From Methylobacterium sp. J-048 (GTDB lineage: Bacteria > Pseudomonadota > Alphaproteobacteria > Rhizobiales > Beijerinckiaceae), in contig NZ_JAKSYL010000297.1 in NCBI RefSeq assembly GCF_022829515.1, positions 1 to 64,000 on the forward strand: 64,000 bases of DNA, in the 5' to 3' direction. The translations under genes and the position numbers were made by a program. The notes below the pieces were generated by a model that was not told where the DNA came from, ran no database searches, and was given only the letters and a program-made list of their open reading frames with translations. How positions within the stretch are numbered: the stretch's first letter is position 1; every line of letters starts with the position of its first letter. Positions 19,185 to 28,267 of this stretch are shown here, one piece after another.

Positions 19185-20717
19185 TCACTTCCAGGACGCC
19201 GCGTAGAAGCGCGGCACCTCGTCCGGCTGGGCGGTGAAGGTGAGGTCCGACGTGAAGGCGTAGTTGGTCGCGTAGGAGAACATCGGCAGGGCGTAGGCCT
19301 CTCCGGCGATCCGCTGGAGCGCCCTGGCGTAGGCGGCCTTGCGCTTGTCCGGATCGGTTGAGCCGTCGCCCGCCTGCAGATCGGCGATCACCTGCGGGTC
19401 CTTGGTCAGGTCCTCCTCGCCGCCGCGGAAATACACCCCGTCGAAGGCCGAGACGTCGTTGACCGAGAACGAGCCCCAGGTCTGGTAGCCGATCGAGATC
19501 TTGCCGGCCCGCAGGGAATCCCGGAACGCGGCGTAGCGCAGGTAGTTGAGCCGCACCCTGATGCCGACCGCCCCGAGATAGCCGATCACCGCCTCGGCGT
19601 AGTCCCGCTCGCGATAGGCGCCGAGATCGATCTCGAATCCGTTCGCGTAGCCGGCTTCCTTGAGCAGGGCCTTGGCCTTGGCCGGGTCGTAGGGGTAGCG
19701 CATCACCCCCTGGTCGTTGCAGCCGAACTGGTCGACGAAGCAGAGCGCGTTCATCACCCGGGAGGCGCCGCGCACGAGGTTGTCGACCATCGCCTTGCGG
19801 TCGATGGCGTAGGAGATCGCCTGCCGGACGCGCACGTCCTTGAGCGGCGAATTCTCCCGGGCGCGGCTCAGCGTATCGAACTGCAGGAAGCCGACCCGCA
19901 TCGTCTCGGAGTTCAGCACGGTGACGTTGGGCGCGGCGCGCAGCTGCTCGGCCTGATCGCTCGGCACCCGCCAGATCCAGTCGACGCCGCCGGTCATCAG
20001 CTCGGCCATCCGGCTCTCGCCGTCCGGGATGACCCGGAACTGCAGCTTGCCGATCTTCGGCTTACCGAGCGGGCTGCCGGCCCAGTACTGGGCGAAGCGC
20101 TCCATGGTGACGCCGCGGCCGCTATCGACCTTGGTGATCTTGTACGGGCCGCTGCCGATTGGCGCCTTGGCGAAGCCGTCGAGGCCGACCTTTTTGAAAT
20201 AGGCCGCCGGGAAGATCGGGGTCGGGCCGGCGAGGTATTCCAGCGCCGCCGGGAACGGCGCCTTGAGGTGGATCCGCACGCTGTGCGGGCCGGTGACCTC
20301 CACCGACTTCATCCAGTCGACGTTCTGGCGGGTGACGGTGCGGGCCTCTGGCGTCAGCACGTAGTTGAACGTGAAGGCCACGTCCTCGGGCCCGAGCGGG
20401 TCGCCGTTGTGGAAAGTCACGCCCTCGCGGATCGTCAGGTCCAGGGTGGTGTCGTCGGTCCAGGTCCATGCGGTGGCGAGCATCGGCTTGTAGGTGCCGT
20501 CGGCCGGGTCGCGCCACAGCAGCGTGTCCCAGCAGTTGCGGGCCAGCACGACGCCCTCGCGGGCGCTGTTGTGATAGGGGCTGACGTTCTCGGGCTCGCT
20601 GTCGGAGGCGTAGACCAGGGTGTCGTCGGCCTTGCCGGCGAGCGCCGGGCTCGCGGCGACCAGTGCGATCAGGGAAGCCGCCAGGGAAGCGGTGAGGGTG
20701 ATCGTCCGTACCGGCAT
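19185..20717 (-). CDS. Peptide ABC transporter substrate-binding protein (second operon)
   Basis: A 510-residue periplasmic binding protein of SBP family 5. It has a Sec signal peptide with cleavage likely after ALA at residue 27. The early motif ENVSPYHNSAREG and the LTIREGVTFHNGDPLGPEDV segment are typical of DppA/OppA proteins. ATG 20717 was chosen because it starts the signal peptide and has GGAGA upstream; the longer frame adds 47 unsupported residues. It begins the minus-strand operon and faces a LysR gene, which probably controls it. The substrate is likely a peptide, given the M20 peptidase in the operon. Confidence 0.88.
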   Translation of the reverse strand: MPVRTITLTASLAASLIALVAASPALAGKADDTLVYASDSEPENVSPYHNSAREGVVLARNCWDTLLWRDPADGTYKPMLATAWTWTDDTTLDLTIREGVTFHNGDPLGPEDVAFTFNYVLTPEARTVTRQNVDWMKSVEVTGPHSVRIHLKAPFPAALEYLAGPTPIFPAAYFKKVGLDGFAKAPIGSGPYKITKVDSGRGVTMERFAQYWAGSPLGKPKIGKLQFRVIPDGESRMAELMTGGVDWIWRVPSDQAEQLRAAPNVTVLNSETMRVGFLQFDTLSRARENSPLKDVRVRQAISYAIDRKAMVDNLVRGASRVMNALCFVDQFGCNDQGVMRYPYDPAKAKALLKEAGYANGFEIDLGAYRERDYAEAVIGYLGAVGIRVRLNYLRYAAFRDSLRAGKISIGYQTWGSFSVNDVSAFDGVYFRGGEEDLTKDPQVIADLQAGDGSTDPDKRKAAYARALQRIAGEAYALPMFSYATNYAFTSDLTFTAQPDEVPRFYAASWK

Positions 20718-20843
20718 GTCGACTCCGTCTCCGACGGCAAGGCGACAGGACGCTGGGAGAGACTCCGCGACTGCCGCCTTTTTCACCCTGCCATGATGTT
20801 GTGCATCTGAGATCGCAACAAGTAGAATTTGGCGAGCGCTGCA

Positions 20844-20858
20844 TTGCCGTTTCGGCAA
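20844..20858. promoter_or_regulatory. LysR-type operator (T-N11-A) in the divergent promoter
   Basis: TTGCCGTTTCGGCAA is a perfect inverted repeat with six-base arms and contains a T-N11-A motif, the classical LysR-family recognition pattern. It lies 36 bases upstream of the LysR gene and 127 bases from the divergent transporter start. A TATAAG at 20870-20875 could be the regulator's -10. The arrangement fits autoregulation and control of the peptide operon. Confidence 0.65.
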
Positions 20859-20893
20859 CGGAGATGTGGTATAAGTGAATTCGAGGCAGGATA

Positions 20894-21799
20894 ATGCAGA
20901 TTACTGGGCTGCGCTACTTCCTGGCCGTCGCCCGAACCGGCTCGATCGCGGCGGCCTCGGCCCAGCTCAACGTCGCCGCCTCGGCGATCAGCCGGCAGAT
21001 CGGCAACCTGGAGGCCGAGCTCGATTGCGTGCTGTTCGAGCGGCGCCCGCGCGGCATGGTGCCGAGCCCGGCCGGCGAGCTCCTGGCCCAGCACGCGCAC
21101 CAGATGCTGGTCCGCTCGGAGCAGGTGGTCACCGAGATCCGCGAGCTGGAAGGCCTCGCCCGGGGCCTGATCCGGGTGGCGAGTTCGGAAGGGTTCGCGC
21201 TCGACATCGTGCCGAACGCCGTGGCGTCCTTCCACGCCGCCCATCCCGGCCTGCGCTTCGAGGTGACGGTGCTGCCCCCCGCCCAGGTGACCCAGATGGT
21301 GGCCGCGGGCGAGGCCGATCTCGGCATCACCTTCGCGCTTGCGCCGACCACCCAGGTCGAGGTGCTGTATGACGGGCGGGTCGACATGCGGGCGCTCACC
21401 GCCCCCGACCATCCCCTGGCGCGGGCGAGGGTCGTGCAACTCGCCGATCTGCCGAACTATCCCGTCGCCCTGCCGACCCGGGACACGACCCTGCGGCAGG
21501 TGTTCGACGCCGCCTGCCTGCACGAAGGCGTCGTGGTCGAGCCGGTGCTGACCGCCAACAACCTCGCCGCCCTGCTGCCGTTCGTGCGCAACTCGCGCGG
21601 CCTCGCGCTGATGTCGGCGCTGTCGGTGCGGACGCCGGTGGACCTGAACGCCCTGGTCAGCCTGCCGATCCGCGCCCGGGCGAGCCTCGCCCGGGGCATC
21701 CAGGTCCAGGCCATGCGCGACCGGCGGCTGCCCCGGGCGGTGCGGGGCTTCCTGCGCCAGCTCATGGACGCGCTGCCGCCGCCGGTGGGGGAGGGCTGA
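20894..21799 (+). CDS. LysR family regulator of the divergent peptide operon
   Basis: A 301-residue LysR-type regulator. The N-terminal winged helix-turn-helix (residues 1-60) contains RTGSIAAASAQLNVAASAIS, and the C-terminal effector domain begins near residue 90 with GLIRVASSEGFALD. It is divergent from the peptide transporter, and a T-N11-A box lies between them. It presumably senses a peptide or its product. It ends in LPPPVGEG without further genes in tandem. Confidence 0.9.
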   Translation: MQITGLRYFLAVARTGSIAAASAQLNVAASAISRQIGNLEAELDCVLFERRPRGMVPSPAGELLAQHAHQMLVRSEQVVTEIRELEGLARGLIRVASSEGFALDIVPNAVASFHAAHPGLRFEVTVLPPAQVTQMVAAGEADLGITFALAPTTQVEVLYDGRVDMRALTAPDHPLARARVVQLADLPNYPVALPTRDTTLRQVFDAACLHEGVVVEPVLTANNLAALLPFVRNSRGLALMSALSVRTPVDLNALVSLPIRARASLARGIQVQAMRDRRLPRAVRGFLRQLMDALPPPVGEG

Positions 21800-22005
21800 G
21801 CAGATCTTCGGCGGGGTCATCGCCGTCGCGTGACGAGCATCCGAGATAAACCAAGATTCAGGATGGCATAAGCACCGGACGGATGCTGAAGGATCCGGAT
21901 CCCGGTCTGTTGGCCCTCCGGATCCTTATTCCGCTCGACTGGCCGTGCGGGCTTGCCATTTCGGATCTGTGTGATGATTCTGTCGGCGAGCGTCGGGGCG
22001 AGTCC

Positions 22006-22533
22006 ATGATTCTCGATGAGCTTGGGCCGCGCATCTGCATCATGGGGCCGTCGAACAGCGGCAAATCCACCCTGGCGGTCGCGATCGGGCGGACCCGAGG
22101 CCTGCCGCCGATCCATCTCGACCAGCTCTACCATCGGCCGAACACCGACTGGGAGCCCCGCCCCGAGGAGGAATTCCGCGCGCTGCACGACGCGGCGATC
22201 CTCGGCCCGTACTGGGTGATGGACGGCAACTACTCCCAGTACCTGCCGCAGCGAATGGAGCGGGCGACGGGCGTCATCCTGCTCGATGTCCCGACCAGGA
22301 CCAGCCTCCTGCGATACCTGCGCCGATGCTGGTTCGAACGGGACCGACCCGGTGCGCTCGAAGGCGGCCGGGACAGCGTGAAATGGGACATGATCCGCCA
22401 TATCGCGGTCGCCACCCCGGCGAATCGCGGGCGATACGCGGCTTCGTTCGACCGCATCGGCCTGCCGAAGCTCCGGCTGGACACGCCGGGTGCGCTGGCC
22501 CGCTTCTACCTCACGGCCGGGCTCGATCGCTGA
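22006..22533 (+). CDS. P-loop kinase-like protein (FlaR/topology modulation type)
   Basis: A 175-residue cytosolic nucleotide-binding protein with Walker A GPSNSGKST near residue 13. The segment PPIHLDQLYHRPNTDW and the later DGNYSQYLPQRM resemble the adenylate-kinase-like proteins annotated as topology modulation protein or FlaR. True activity is unclear; a small-molecule kinase is plausible. ATG 22006 begins the conserved core. The longer frame from 21883 adds an unsupported 41-residue extension. Confidence 0.7.
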   Translation: MILDELGPRICIMGPSNSGKSTLAVAIGRTRGLPPIHLDQLYHRPNTDWEPRPEEEFRALHDAAILGPYWVMDGNYSQYLPQRMERATGVILLDVPTRTSLLRYLRRCWFERDRPGALEGGRDSVKWDMIRHIAVATPANRGRYAASFDRIGLPKLRLDTPGALARFYLTAGLDR

Positions 22534-22549
22534 TCGGCGGCACGCTGCC

Positions 22550-23305
22550 TCAGGCGCCGCCTCTGCCCGACGCGACGGCGCAGCTATGGTCCATCACGTC
22601 CTCGGCGCTGGCGCTCGGCGCCCGGTAGGCCAGCAGCAGGAAACCCGGCTCGGGATCGCCCGGCGGCGTGGCGAGCGCGGCAAAACTCGTCCGGTGCAGG
22701 TCCGGCCGGGGACCCGGCAGGGTGCGCAGGGCCGCGAACGGGTTGAAGCGTTCGGCCTCGGCGGCGGGCACCCGCATCGCGTGGTAGCGATCCCCGGCGA
22801 GCGGCACCGGGAAGCGCGTCCAGGTCCCGTGGATCTCGCGGCCATGCGCCTTCACGGCGGCCAGCACGCTGGGCTTCAGGCAATCGAGATGGATGTGGAG
22901 CTGGTCCTGGCTCCGTCCCCGGGCCGAATTGACCGCCAGCCCCACCGCCTCGGGCGGCAGCCTGCCCTTGAGGGCGTCCGACACGAACGGGCGCGCCGCC
23001 AGCGCCGCCCGCCAATAGGCGGCCCCCCGCCGCCCGCGCAGGACCGGGGCTTCGAGCCCGGCCACGGTGTCGGTGGGCATCACCACGATGTGGGTCGGCT
23101 CGCCGGGCGCGCGCAACACCGCCGAGCCGGGGCGGTTCGTGTCGCCGAGATCGACCGAGAGGCACGGAAACGTCCGGTCGGCGATCCGCTTGGCGAGCAC
23201 GCAGGTCTTCAGCGCGGCCCACAGGACGTCCCGGGTCGGGTCCGGCGCCGCCGCGGCCGGCATCGCGAGCGCGACGAGGAGGACGGCGATCGGCGCACGG
23301 CGCAT
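22550..23305 (-). CDS. cdh: CDP-diacylglycerol pyrophosphatase
   Basis: A 251-residue exported hydrolase that converts CDP-diacylglycerol to phosphatidate and CMP. A signal peptide of about 19 residues ends in AMPAAAA. The family motif SQDQLHIHLDC (about residues 132-142) supplies the HIT-like catalytic histidines. The earlier RTFPCLSVDLG and THIVVMPT segments also fit Cdh. ATG 23305 starts the signal peptide. It is convergent with the P-loop protein and divergent from the DUF2891 gene. Confidence 0.85.
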   Translation of the reverse strand: MRRAPIAVLLVALAMPAAAAPDPTRDVLWAALKTCVLAKRIADRTFPCLSVDLGDTNRPGSAVLRAPGEPTHIVVMPTDTVAGLEAPVLRGRRGAAYWRAALAARPFVSDALKGRLPPEAVGLAVNSARGRSQDQLHIHLDCLKPSVLAAVKAHGREIHGTWTRFPVPLAGDRYHAMRVPAAEAERFNPFAALRTLPGPRPDLHRTSFAALATPPGDPEPGFLLLAYRAPSASAEDVMDHSCAVASGRGGA

Positions 23306-23401
23306 GGAAGGTCCCGATGAGGCTGGGGCGCCGGGGGCTGCCCGGCTCGCCACGCTTGCGATAACCATCTCGGACCACGCCGGCAAAGCACCCGGTGCCG
23401 C

Positions 23402-24454
23402 ATGGGACGTCTCGCGATGCCGAATGCACTCACCCCGGAGATCGGCGCCCGCTTCGCGGCGGTCGCCCTCGGCCACGTCACCCGCGAATACCCCAACAAG
23501 CCCGGCCATGTCCTGGCCGGACCCGCGGATGCGCGCACCCCCGCGGCTTTGCACCCGGTCTTCCACGGCAGCTACGATTGGCATTCCTGCGTCCACGGAT
23601 ATTGGCTGCTGGCGCGGGTGCTGCGGCTGTTCCCCGAAGGCGTGCAGGCCGGGGCGATCCGCACGCTTCTCGACGGGCAGCTGACCCCGGAAAAAGTCGC
23701 CGGGGAATGCGCCTATTTCGCCGCCCCGACCGCCCGGGGCTACGAACGGCCTTACGGCTGGGCCTGGCTCCTGAAGCTCGCCGACGAACTGTCCCGCCTG
23801 CCCGAGCGCCGCTGGGCCGAGGCCCTGGCGCCGCTCGCCGGCCTGATCGCGCAGCGGGTCCGGGACTTCCTGCCGATCGCCCCCTATCCGGTGCGGGTCG
23901 GCACGCATTTCAACACCGCCTTCGCGCTGCGGCTGGCGGCCGACTACGCCGAGGGCGCGCGGGACGCGGGCCTGTCCGACCTGCTGCGGGGCACCGCCGA
24001 GCGCTGGTACGGGGCGGACATGGATTGCCCCGCCTGGGGCGAGCCTGGGGGCGACGACTTCCTGTCCTCCGCGCTGATCGAGGCCGAATGCCTGCGCCGG
24101 CTGCTGCCGCCTCAGGAATTCCGGCCCTGGTTCGACCGGTTCCTGCCGGATCTCGCCGCGGGGCGGCCCGCGACCCTGTTCCGGCCCGCCACCGTGACCG
24201 ACCGCAGCGACGGCAAGATCGCCCATCTCGACGGTCTGAACCTCAGCCGCGCCTGGTGCTTCCGCGCGCTCGCCGCTGCCCTGGACCCGGACGATCCCCG
24301 CCGCCCCCGGCTCCAGTCCGCCGCCGAGGCGCACCTGGAGGCCGGCCTCCCGCACGTGACCGGCGACTACATGGGCGAGCACTGGCTCGCGACCTTCGCG
24401 CTGCTGGCGCTGGACACCGAACCGGCATCCGGCCCAGGCGCCACCGAAGGATGA
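23402..24454 (+). CDS. DUF2891 family protein
   Basis: A 350-residue soluble protein with the conserved early HVTREYPNKPGH, the FHGSYDWHSCVHGYWLLARV segment and a late RAWCFRALA region. These match DUF2891 proteins, which have no established activity; the helical His-rich layout is reminiscent of alpha/alpha-barrel glycan enzymes, but that is speculation. An inner ATG at 23417 may be the true start (MPNALTPEIGARF). No signal peptide is seen. Confidence 0.75.
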   Translation: MGRLAMPNALTPEIGARFAAVALGHVTREYPNKPGHVLAGPADARTPAALHPVFHGSYDWHSCVHGYWLLARVLRLFPEGVQAGAIRTLLDGQLTPEKVAGECAYFAAPTARGYERPYGWAWLLKLADELSRLPERRWAEALAPLAGLIAQRVRDFLPIAPYPVRVGTHFNTAFALRLAADYAEGARDAGLSDLLRGTAERWYGADMDCPAWGEPGGDDFLSSALIEAECLRRLLPPQEFRPWFDRFLPDLAAGRPATLFRPATVTDRSDGKIAHLDGLNLSRAWCFRALAAALDPDDPRRPRLQSAAEAHLEAGLPHVTGDYMGEHWLATFALLALDTEPASGPGATEG

Positions 24455-24520
24455 GAAGTTCTTGAGAACCTTCGGCCGCAGGCGACGTTGTTCCCTGTCG
24501 GCCGCATGCGCGGCGCGAAC

Positions 24521-24551
24521 AAAAAAAGGACCACCCCCGAAAGAGCGGTCC
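24521..24551 (-). terminator. Intrinsic terminator of small RNA copy A
   Basis: On the minus strand, GGACCGCTC and GGGTGGTCC-type arms form a stable stem (24528-24551), followed by seven consecutive T (24527-24521). It probably also ends read-through from the histidine kinase gene. Confidence 0.8.
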
Positions 24552-24620
24552 GAAGTCTTGGGAGGAAACGCCCACGAGGGGCAGCAGCACGGCTACGCCA
24601 TCGCCATGCTGCATCGCATC
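24521..24620 (-). ncRNA. suhB/MmgR-like small RNA, copy A
   Basis: Reading the minus strand, this segment has a 5' hairpin with GCAGCA/TGCTGC arms (24607-24612 and 24584-24589), a small GCCC/GGGC hairpin, the unpaired anti-Shine-Dalgarno TTTCCTCCC (24560-24568) and an intrinsic terminator (hairpin 24528-24551, seven T). Copy B on the plus strand at 36803 has the same layout, and its first stem pairs with different bases. This covariation supports a structured RNA. The pattern matches the alphaproteobacterial suhB (MmgR, alpha-r8) family as remembered. The 5' end is estimated and may touch the kinase gene 3' end. Confidence 0.75.
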
Positions 24621-26673
24621 AACCGGAGAGTGGGGGCCTTGTTCCCCGCCCGCCCCGAAGCTGCGTCGCCTCGTAGAGCACCTGGGCGAGCTGCGCGGCG
24701 GAATACGGCTTTCGCACCAGCGCGAACCCGTGCGCGTCGTCGGTGGCCAGGACGTGGCTGTAGCCTGAGGTCAGGACCACCGACAGGTCCGGGCGGGTGA
24801 TCTGCAATTGCCGGGCGAGGGCGACGCCGCCCATTCCGGGCATGACCACGTCCGAGAAGACCGCGTCGAAGCGGGCGGGCGTCCGCTCCAGCTCGGCGAG
24901 CGCCTCCTCGGCGGATTTCGTCCAGATCGGCGCGTGGCCGAGATCCTCCAGGATCTGGGTGCAGAAGCGCCCGACCTCGAGATTGTCCTCGACGACCAGG
25001 ATGCACAGGCTCCGCTGCGGCTCCGGCTCGCGCCGGTCGTCGCGGCCGGAATCGGCCACGTCCGCGGGGGCGTCGACCTGCGGCAGGTAGAGGGTGAAGC
25101 GCGTGCCGCTCCCCGGCAGGCTCGCCACGTCGATATCGCCGCCCGATTGCTTGGCGAAGCCGATGACCTGGCTGAGCCCCAACCCGGTGCCCTTGCCGAT
25201 CTCCTTGGTGGTGAAGAACGGCTCGAAGATCCGGCCGAGATCCGGGGCCGGGATGCCGGTGCCGGTATCGACCACCATCACGGCCACGAACGGCCCCGGC
25301 GCGCCGGCATGGCCGCGGATCGGCGGCATCGGGCGGCCGCTCTCGAGGCGCAGGGTCAGGCTGCCTTCCCCGTCCATCGCGTCGCGGGCGTTCACCGCCA
25401 TGTTGATCAGCGCCGTCTCGAACTGGCTCTCGTCGGCCCGCACGAAGCAGGGCGTGCCGGGCAGGTCGGTCTCCACGTGGATGCGCGCGCCCGTGACCGA
25501 ATCGAGCATGTCGGAGATGCTGCGCAGCCGGGCGCAGATGTCGAAGACCTGGGGCTTGAGCGCCTGGCGCCGGGCGAAGGCGAGGAGCTGGCCGGTGAGC
25601 TTGGCGGCCCGGTCCACCGTGTCGGAGACGGCGTCGAGGTAGCGGCGCTTGCGCTCCTCGGCGAGCTCCGGACGGCGCAGGAACTCGACCGACGAGCGGA
25701 TGATGGTCAGCAGGTTATTGAAGTCGTGGGCGACGCCGCCGGTGAGCTGGCCGATCGCCTCCAGCTTCTGCGATTGCCGCAGGGCTTCCTCGGCCTGGCG
25801 CTGCTCGGTGATGTCGCGCCCGAAGCCGTAATACAGCCCGTCCTCCGGGACGACGGTCCAGAGCACCCGCCGCCGGTCGCCGTCGCGGGTCGTGCAGGCG
25901 AGTTCGACATCCTCGACCCTCCGGTCCTCGCAGAGGGGCTCGAGGGCCGCGCGCGCCGCCTCGCGATCCGGGGCGGCGATGAAATCGAGGGCCGTCCGGC
26001 CCAGGGTCTCGGCCTCGGACCAGCCGAGCGCCCGGCTCCAGGACGGGTTCACCGACTGGACCTGCCCGTCCTTGTTCGAGACGATCTTCAGCACCGGCGA
26101 CAGGGTCCAGACCCGGTCGCGGTCCCGGGTCTGGGCGGCGACCTGCGCCTCCAGGCGATCCGCCCGGGATTGCAGCAGCGCCTCGTCCCGGTGCCGGGCC
26201 AAAGCGGCGCGCCGGCCCTCCAGCAGGCTCATGAGGGTCCGGCCGAGCCCTTCCAGGATGAAGACCTGCGGCTCGGTCAGGCTGCCGTGCGGCGCGCGGT
26301 CGAGGACGCTGAGCGTGCCGATCGCCCAGCCGTTGGGGGTGACGAGCGCGACGCCGGCGTAGAAGCGCAGGCCCGGCTCGCCGGCGACATCCCCGAAATC
26401 CGACCGTATCAGCACGCCCTCCCGGCACAGGGTCTCGAGGCAGAAGCCGGTATCGCGGGGGCCGTCCTGCGCCGCGTGGCCGAAGGCGGCCTTGGTCCAG
26501 GTCCGTTCGGCATCGACGAAGGTGATCCGCGCCATCGCGGTGCCGCAGGCCGCCGCCGCCATCCGGGCGATCTCGTCGAACGGGTGCTCCGGCGGCGTAT
26601 CGAGGATCGCGTAGCTGTGCAAAGCCGCGAGGCGCTGCGGGTGATAGCGTTCGAAGCCCGACGGGCAGGACAT
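24619..26673 (-). CDS. Hybrid sensor histidine kinase (GAF-PAS-HisKA-HATPase-REC)
   Basis: A 684-residue soluble signalling protein. The N-terminal GAF domain spans roughly residues 10-160, a PAS domain 190-290, and the HisKA dimerisation box with GGVAHDFNNLL has His316. An HATPase domain with GTGLGLS follows. The C-terminal receiver ends the protein with phospho-acceptor Asp608 in FSDVVMPGMGG. No membrane segment is visible, so it senses a cytoplasmic cue. ATG 26673 begins MSCPSGFERY, the usual start of this GAF type; a longer frame from 26733 is less likely. No cognate regulator is adjacent. Confidence 0.88.
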   Translation of the reverse strand: MSCPSGFERYHPQRLAALHSYAILDTPPEHPFDEIARMAAAACGTAMARITFVDAERTWTKAAFGHAAQDGPRDTGFCLETLCREGVLIRSDFGDVAGEPGLRFYAGVALVTPNGWAIGTLSVLDRAPHGSLTEPQVFILEGLGRTLMSLLEGRRAALARHRDEALLQSRADRLEAQVAAQTRDRDRVWTLSPVLKIVSNKDGQVQSVNPSWSRALGWSEAETLGRTALDFIAAPDREAARAALEPLCEDRRVEDVELACTTRDGDRRRVLWTVVPEDGLYYGFGRDITEQRQAEEALRQSQKLEAIGQLTGGVAHDFNNLLTIIRSSVEFLRRPELAEERKRRYLDAVSDTVDRAAKLTGQLLAFARRQALKPQVFDICARLRSISDMLDSVTGARIHVETDLPGTPCFVRADESQFETALINMAVNARDAMDGEGSLTLRLESGRPMPPIRGHAGAPGPFVAVMVVDTGTGIPAPDLGRIFEPFFTTKEIGKGTGLGLSQVIGFAKQSGGDIDVASLPGSGTRFTLYLPQVDAPADVADSGRDDRREPEPQRSLCILVVEDNLEVGRFCTQILEDLGHAPIWTKSAEEALAELERTPARFDAVFSDVVMPGMGGVALARQLQITRPDLSVVLTSGYSHVLATDDAHGFALVRKPYSAAQLAQVLYEATQLRGGRGTRPPLSG

Positions 26674-26965
26674 GGTCTCGTTCCGCGACACGGCTGCGTC
26701 ATAGCCTACGGGACCGACCCCCCAATGAATCATCGGCGTGAGTCGGTCGGCGGCGGCCGGACGGCTTGTTAAGCCGGTTCTCCCTACAACGCGCGGGCGT
26801 CGATTCGAGACCGGGCGCCCGGTGCAGATCGACGCGCCGACCGGGGGCTCGATCCCTTAGCCCGATCCTTCGCTCGATCTTTAACGATGTGCAGTATCGT
26901 CGCACGGCGTATCGAAGCGAGTCGCCGCGGGTTCCCCGTTCAAGCGCGTTACGACCGGAGCAGGC
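26674..26965. other. Divergent intergenic region
   Basis: The 292-bp gap separates the divergent kinase and flavoprotein genes. A perfect inverted repeat, CGGCTT-GTT-AAGCCG (26762-26776), could be an operator or a hairpin. TTTAACGATGTGCAGTATCG near 26880 is AT-richer and may be promoter DNA. No gene is seen. Confidence 0.4.
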
Positions 26966-28114
26966 GTGGACCTCAGACTCGACGACATCGCCTGGGACAC
27001 ACGAGGCGATCCGGTTGCGGCGGCCCGTGAGGTCGCGGCCGGCGCGTCGCGTCGGGCCGGACGCCACGATCACGACGGGGGGTTCCCGGCAGAGGATGTG
27101 GCGGAGCTCGCCCGGGTCGGCCTGCTGGCCGCACCGGTCCCCCGGCGCGCCGGCGGCGCGGGGCTCGGCGAGGAGCCGGACGGGTCGATCCTGCGTGCGG
27201 TGCTCACCCATGTCGGTGCGGGCAGCCTCGCGTTGGGGCGGGTGTACGAGGGCCACGTCAACGCGGTCCAGCTCGTCGCCCGCTATGCCGCCGGCGAGGC
27301 CCGCAACAACCTGCTCGCCGATGCCGCGCAGGGCCACCTGTTCGGGGTCTGGAACACCGAGCCGCCGGGCCAGGGCCTCAAGATCGACGACACCGACGGC
27401 ACCCCGACCCTGCGCGGCGTGAAGACCTTCGCGTCGGGGGCCGGGTTCGTCACCCGCGCCCTCGTGACCGCGCAGCCGGCCGCGCCCGGGTCGCAGATGA
27501 TCGTCGTCGCCCTCGAACCCGGCGAGCGGGCCGACCTTTCCGCCTGGCGGGCGCAGGGGATGCGGGCCTCGGCGACCGGCACCGTGGATTTCACCGGGCT
27601 GGGGCCCGACCGCTTCACCCTCGTGGGCGCCCCGGACGATTACCAGGCCCAGCCGCATTTCTCCGGGGGGGCCTGGCGCTTCCTCGCGGTGCAGCTCGGC
27701 GGCCTGGAGGCGCTGCTCGACGCGTGGCGTGGCCACCTCGTCGCCACCGGCCGCGGCGAGGATCCGCATCAGCTCGCCCGCCTCGGCGAGGGCGTGATCG
27801 CCGCCGAGACCGCGCGCCTCTGGGTGGCGCGGGCAGCCGCCATCGTGGGCGAGGAGGGCGATCCGGACGGGATCATCGCCTACGTGAACCTCGCGCGTCT
27901 CGCGGTCGAGCGGGCCGGGCTCGACCTGCTGGAGCGGGCGCAGCGCTCGGTCGGCCTGCAGGGCTTCCTGCGCGACCACCCGCTGGAACGCCTGACCCGG
28001 GATCTCGCGACCTACCTGCGCCAGCCCGGCCCCGACCGGGCGCTGACAGAGGGCGCCCGCCACGTGCTGCGGGCCCCGCAGGCGAGCGGCGATCTCTGGC
28101 TGGACGAGGCCTGA
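26966..28114 (+). CDS. Acyl-CoA dehydrogenase superfamily flavoprotein
   Basis: A 382-residue FAD- or FMN-dependent enzyme. The N-terminal helical domain ends near the VFGVWNTEPP-like substrate-face segment (HLFGVWNTEPPGQGLKI), the beta domain contains LRGVKTFASGAGFVTRALV, and the C-terminal helical domain ends HPLERLTRDLATYLRQPGPD. This last motif is shared with the monooxygenase-like branch (SfnC/DszC-related) as well as true dehydrogenases, so the reaction is uncertain. GTG 26966 has CCGGAGCA upstream. Confidence 0.7.
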   Translation: MDLRLDDIAWDTRGDPVAAAREVAAGASRRAGRHDHDGGFPAEDVAELARVGLLAAPVPRRAGGAGLGEEPDGSILRAVLTHVGAGSLALGRVYEGHVNAVQLVARYAAGEARNNLLADAAQGHLFGVWNTEPPGQGLKIDDTDGTPTLRGVKTFASGAGFVTRALVTAQPAAPGSQMIVVALEPGERADLSAWRAQGMRASATGTVDFTGLGPDRFTLVGAPDDYQAQPHFSGGAWRFLAVQLGGLEALLDAWRGHLVATGRGEDPHQLARLGEGVIAAETARLWVARAAAIVGEEGDPDGIIAYVNLARLAVERAGLDLLERAQRSVGLQGFLRDHPLERLTRDLATYLRQPGPDRALTEGARHVLRAPQASGDLWLDEA

Positions 28115-28267
28115 CCCGAAGGGGCCGCGCCCTGAATCCGGAAAGCCTTGGATCCGGAAAGCAAGCCGTCCGGAATGCGGCATCGCGTCTGTGAATCGGA
28201 AGGCTGCGGCCGGGAGCCCTGAGGGTCGCCCGGCGTTTCCAGCGTCCGGGACAGGTTCGGATCAGGC

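Noticed and set aside
20783-21820. Long minus-strand frame opposite the LysR gene
   Set aside because: It is an antisense shadow of a clear LysR gene, a common effect of high GC.
24455-24620. A protein-coding reading of the gap after the DUF2891 gene
   Set aside because: The terminator, the anti-Shine-Dalgarno loop and the covarying second copy favour a small RNA.
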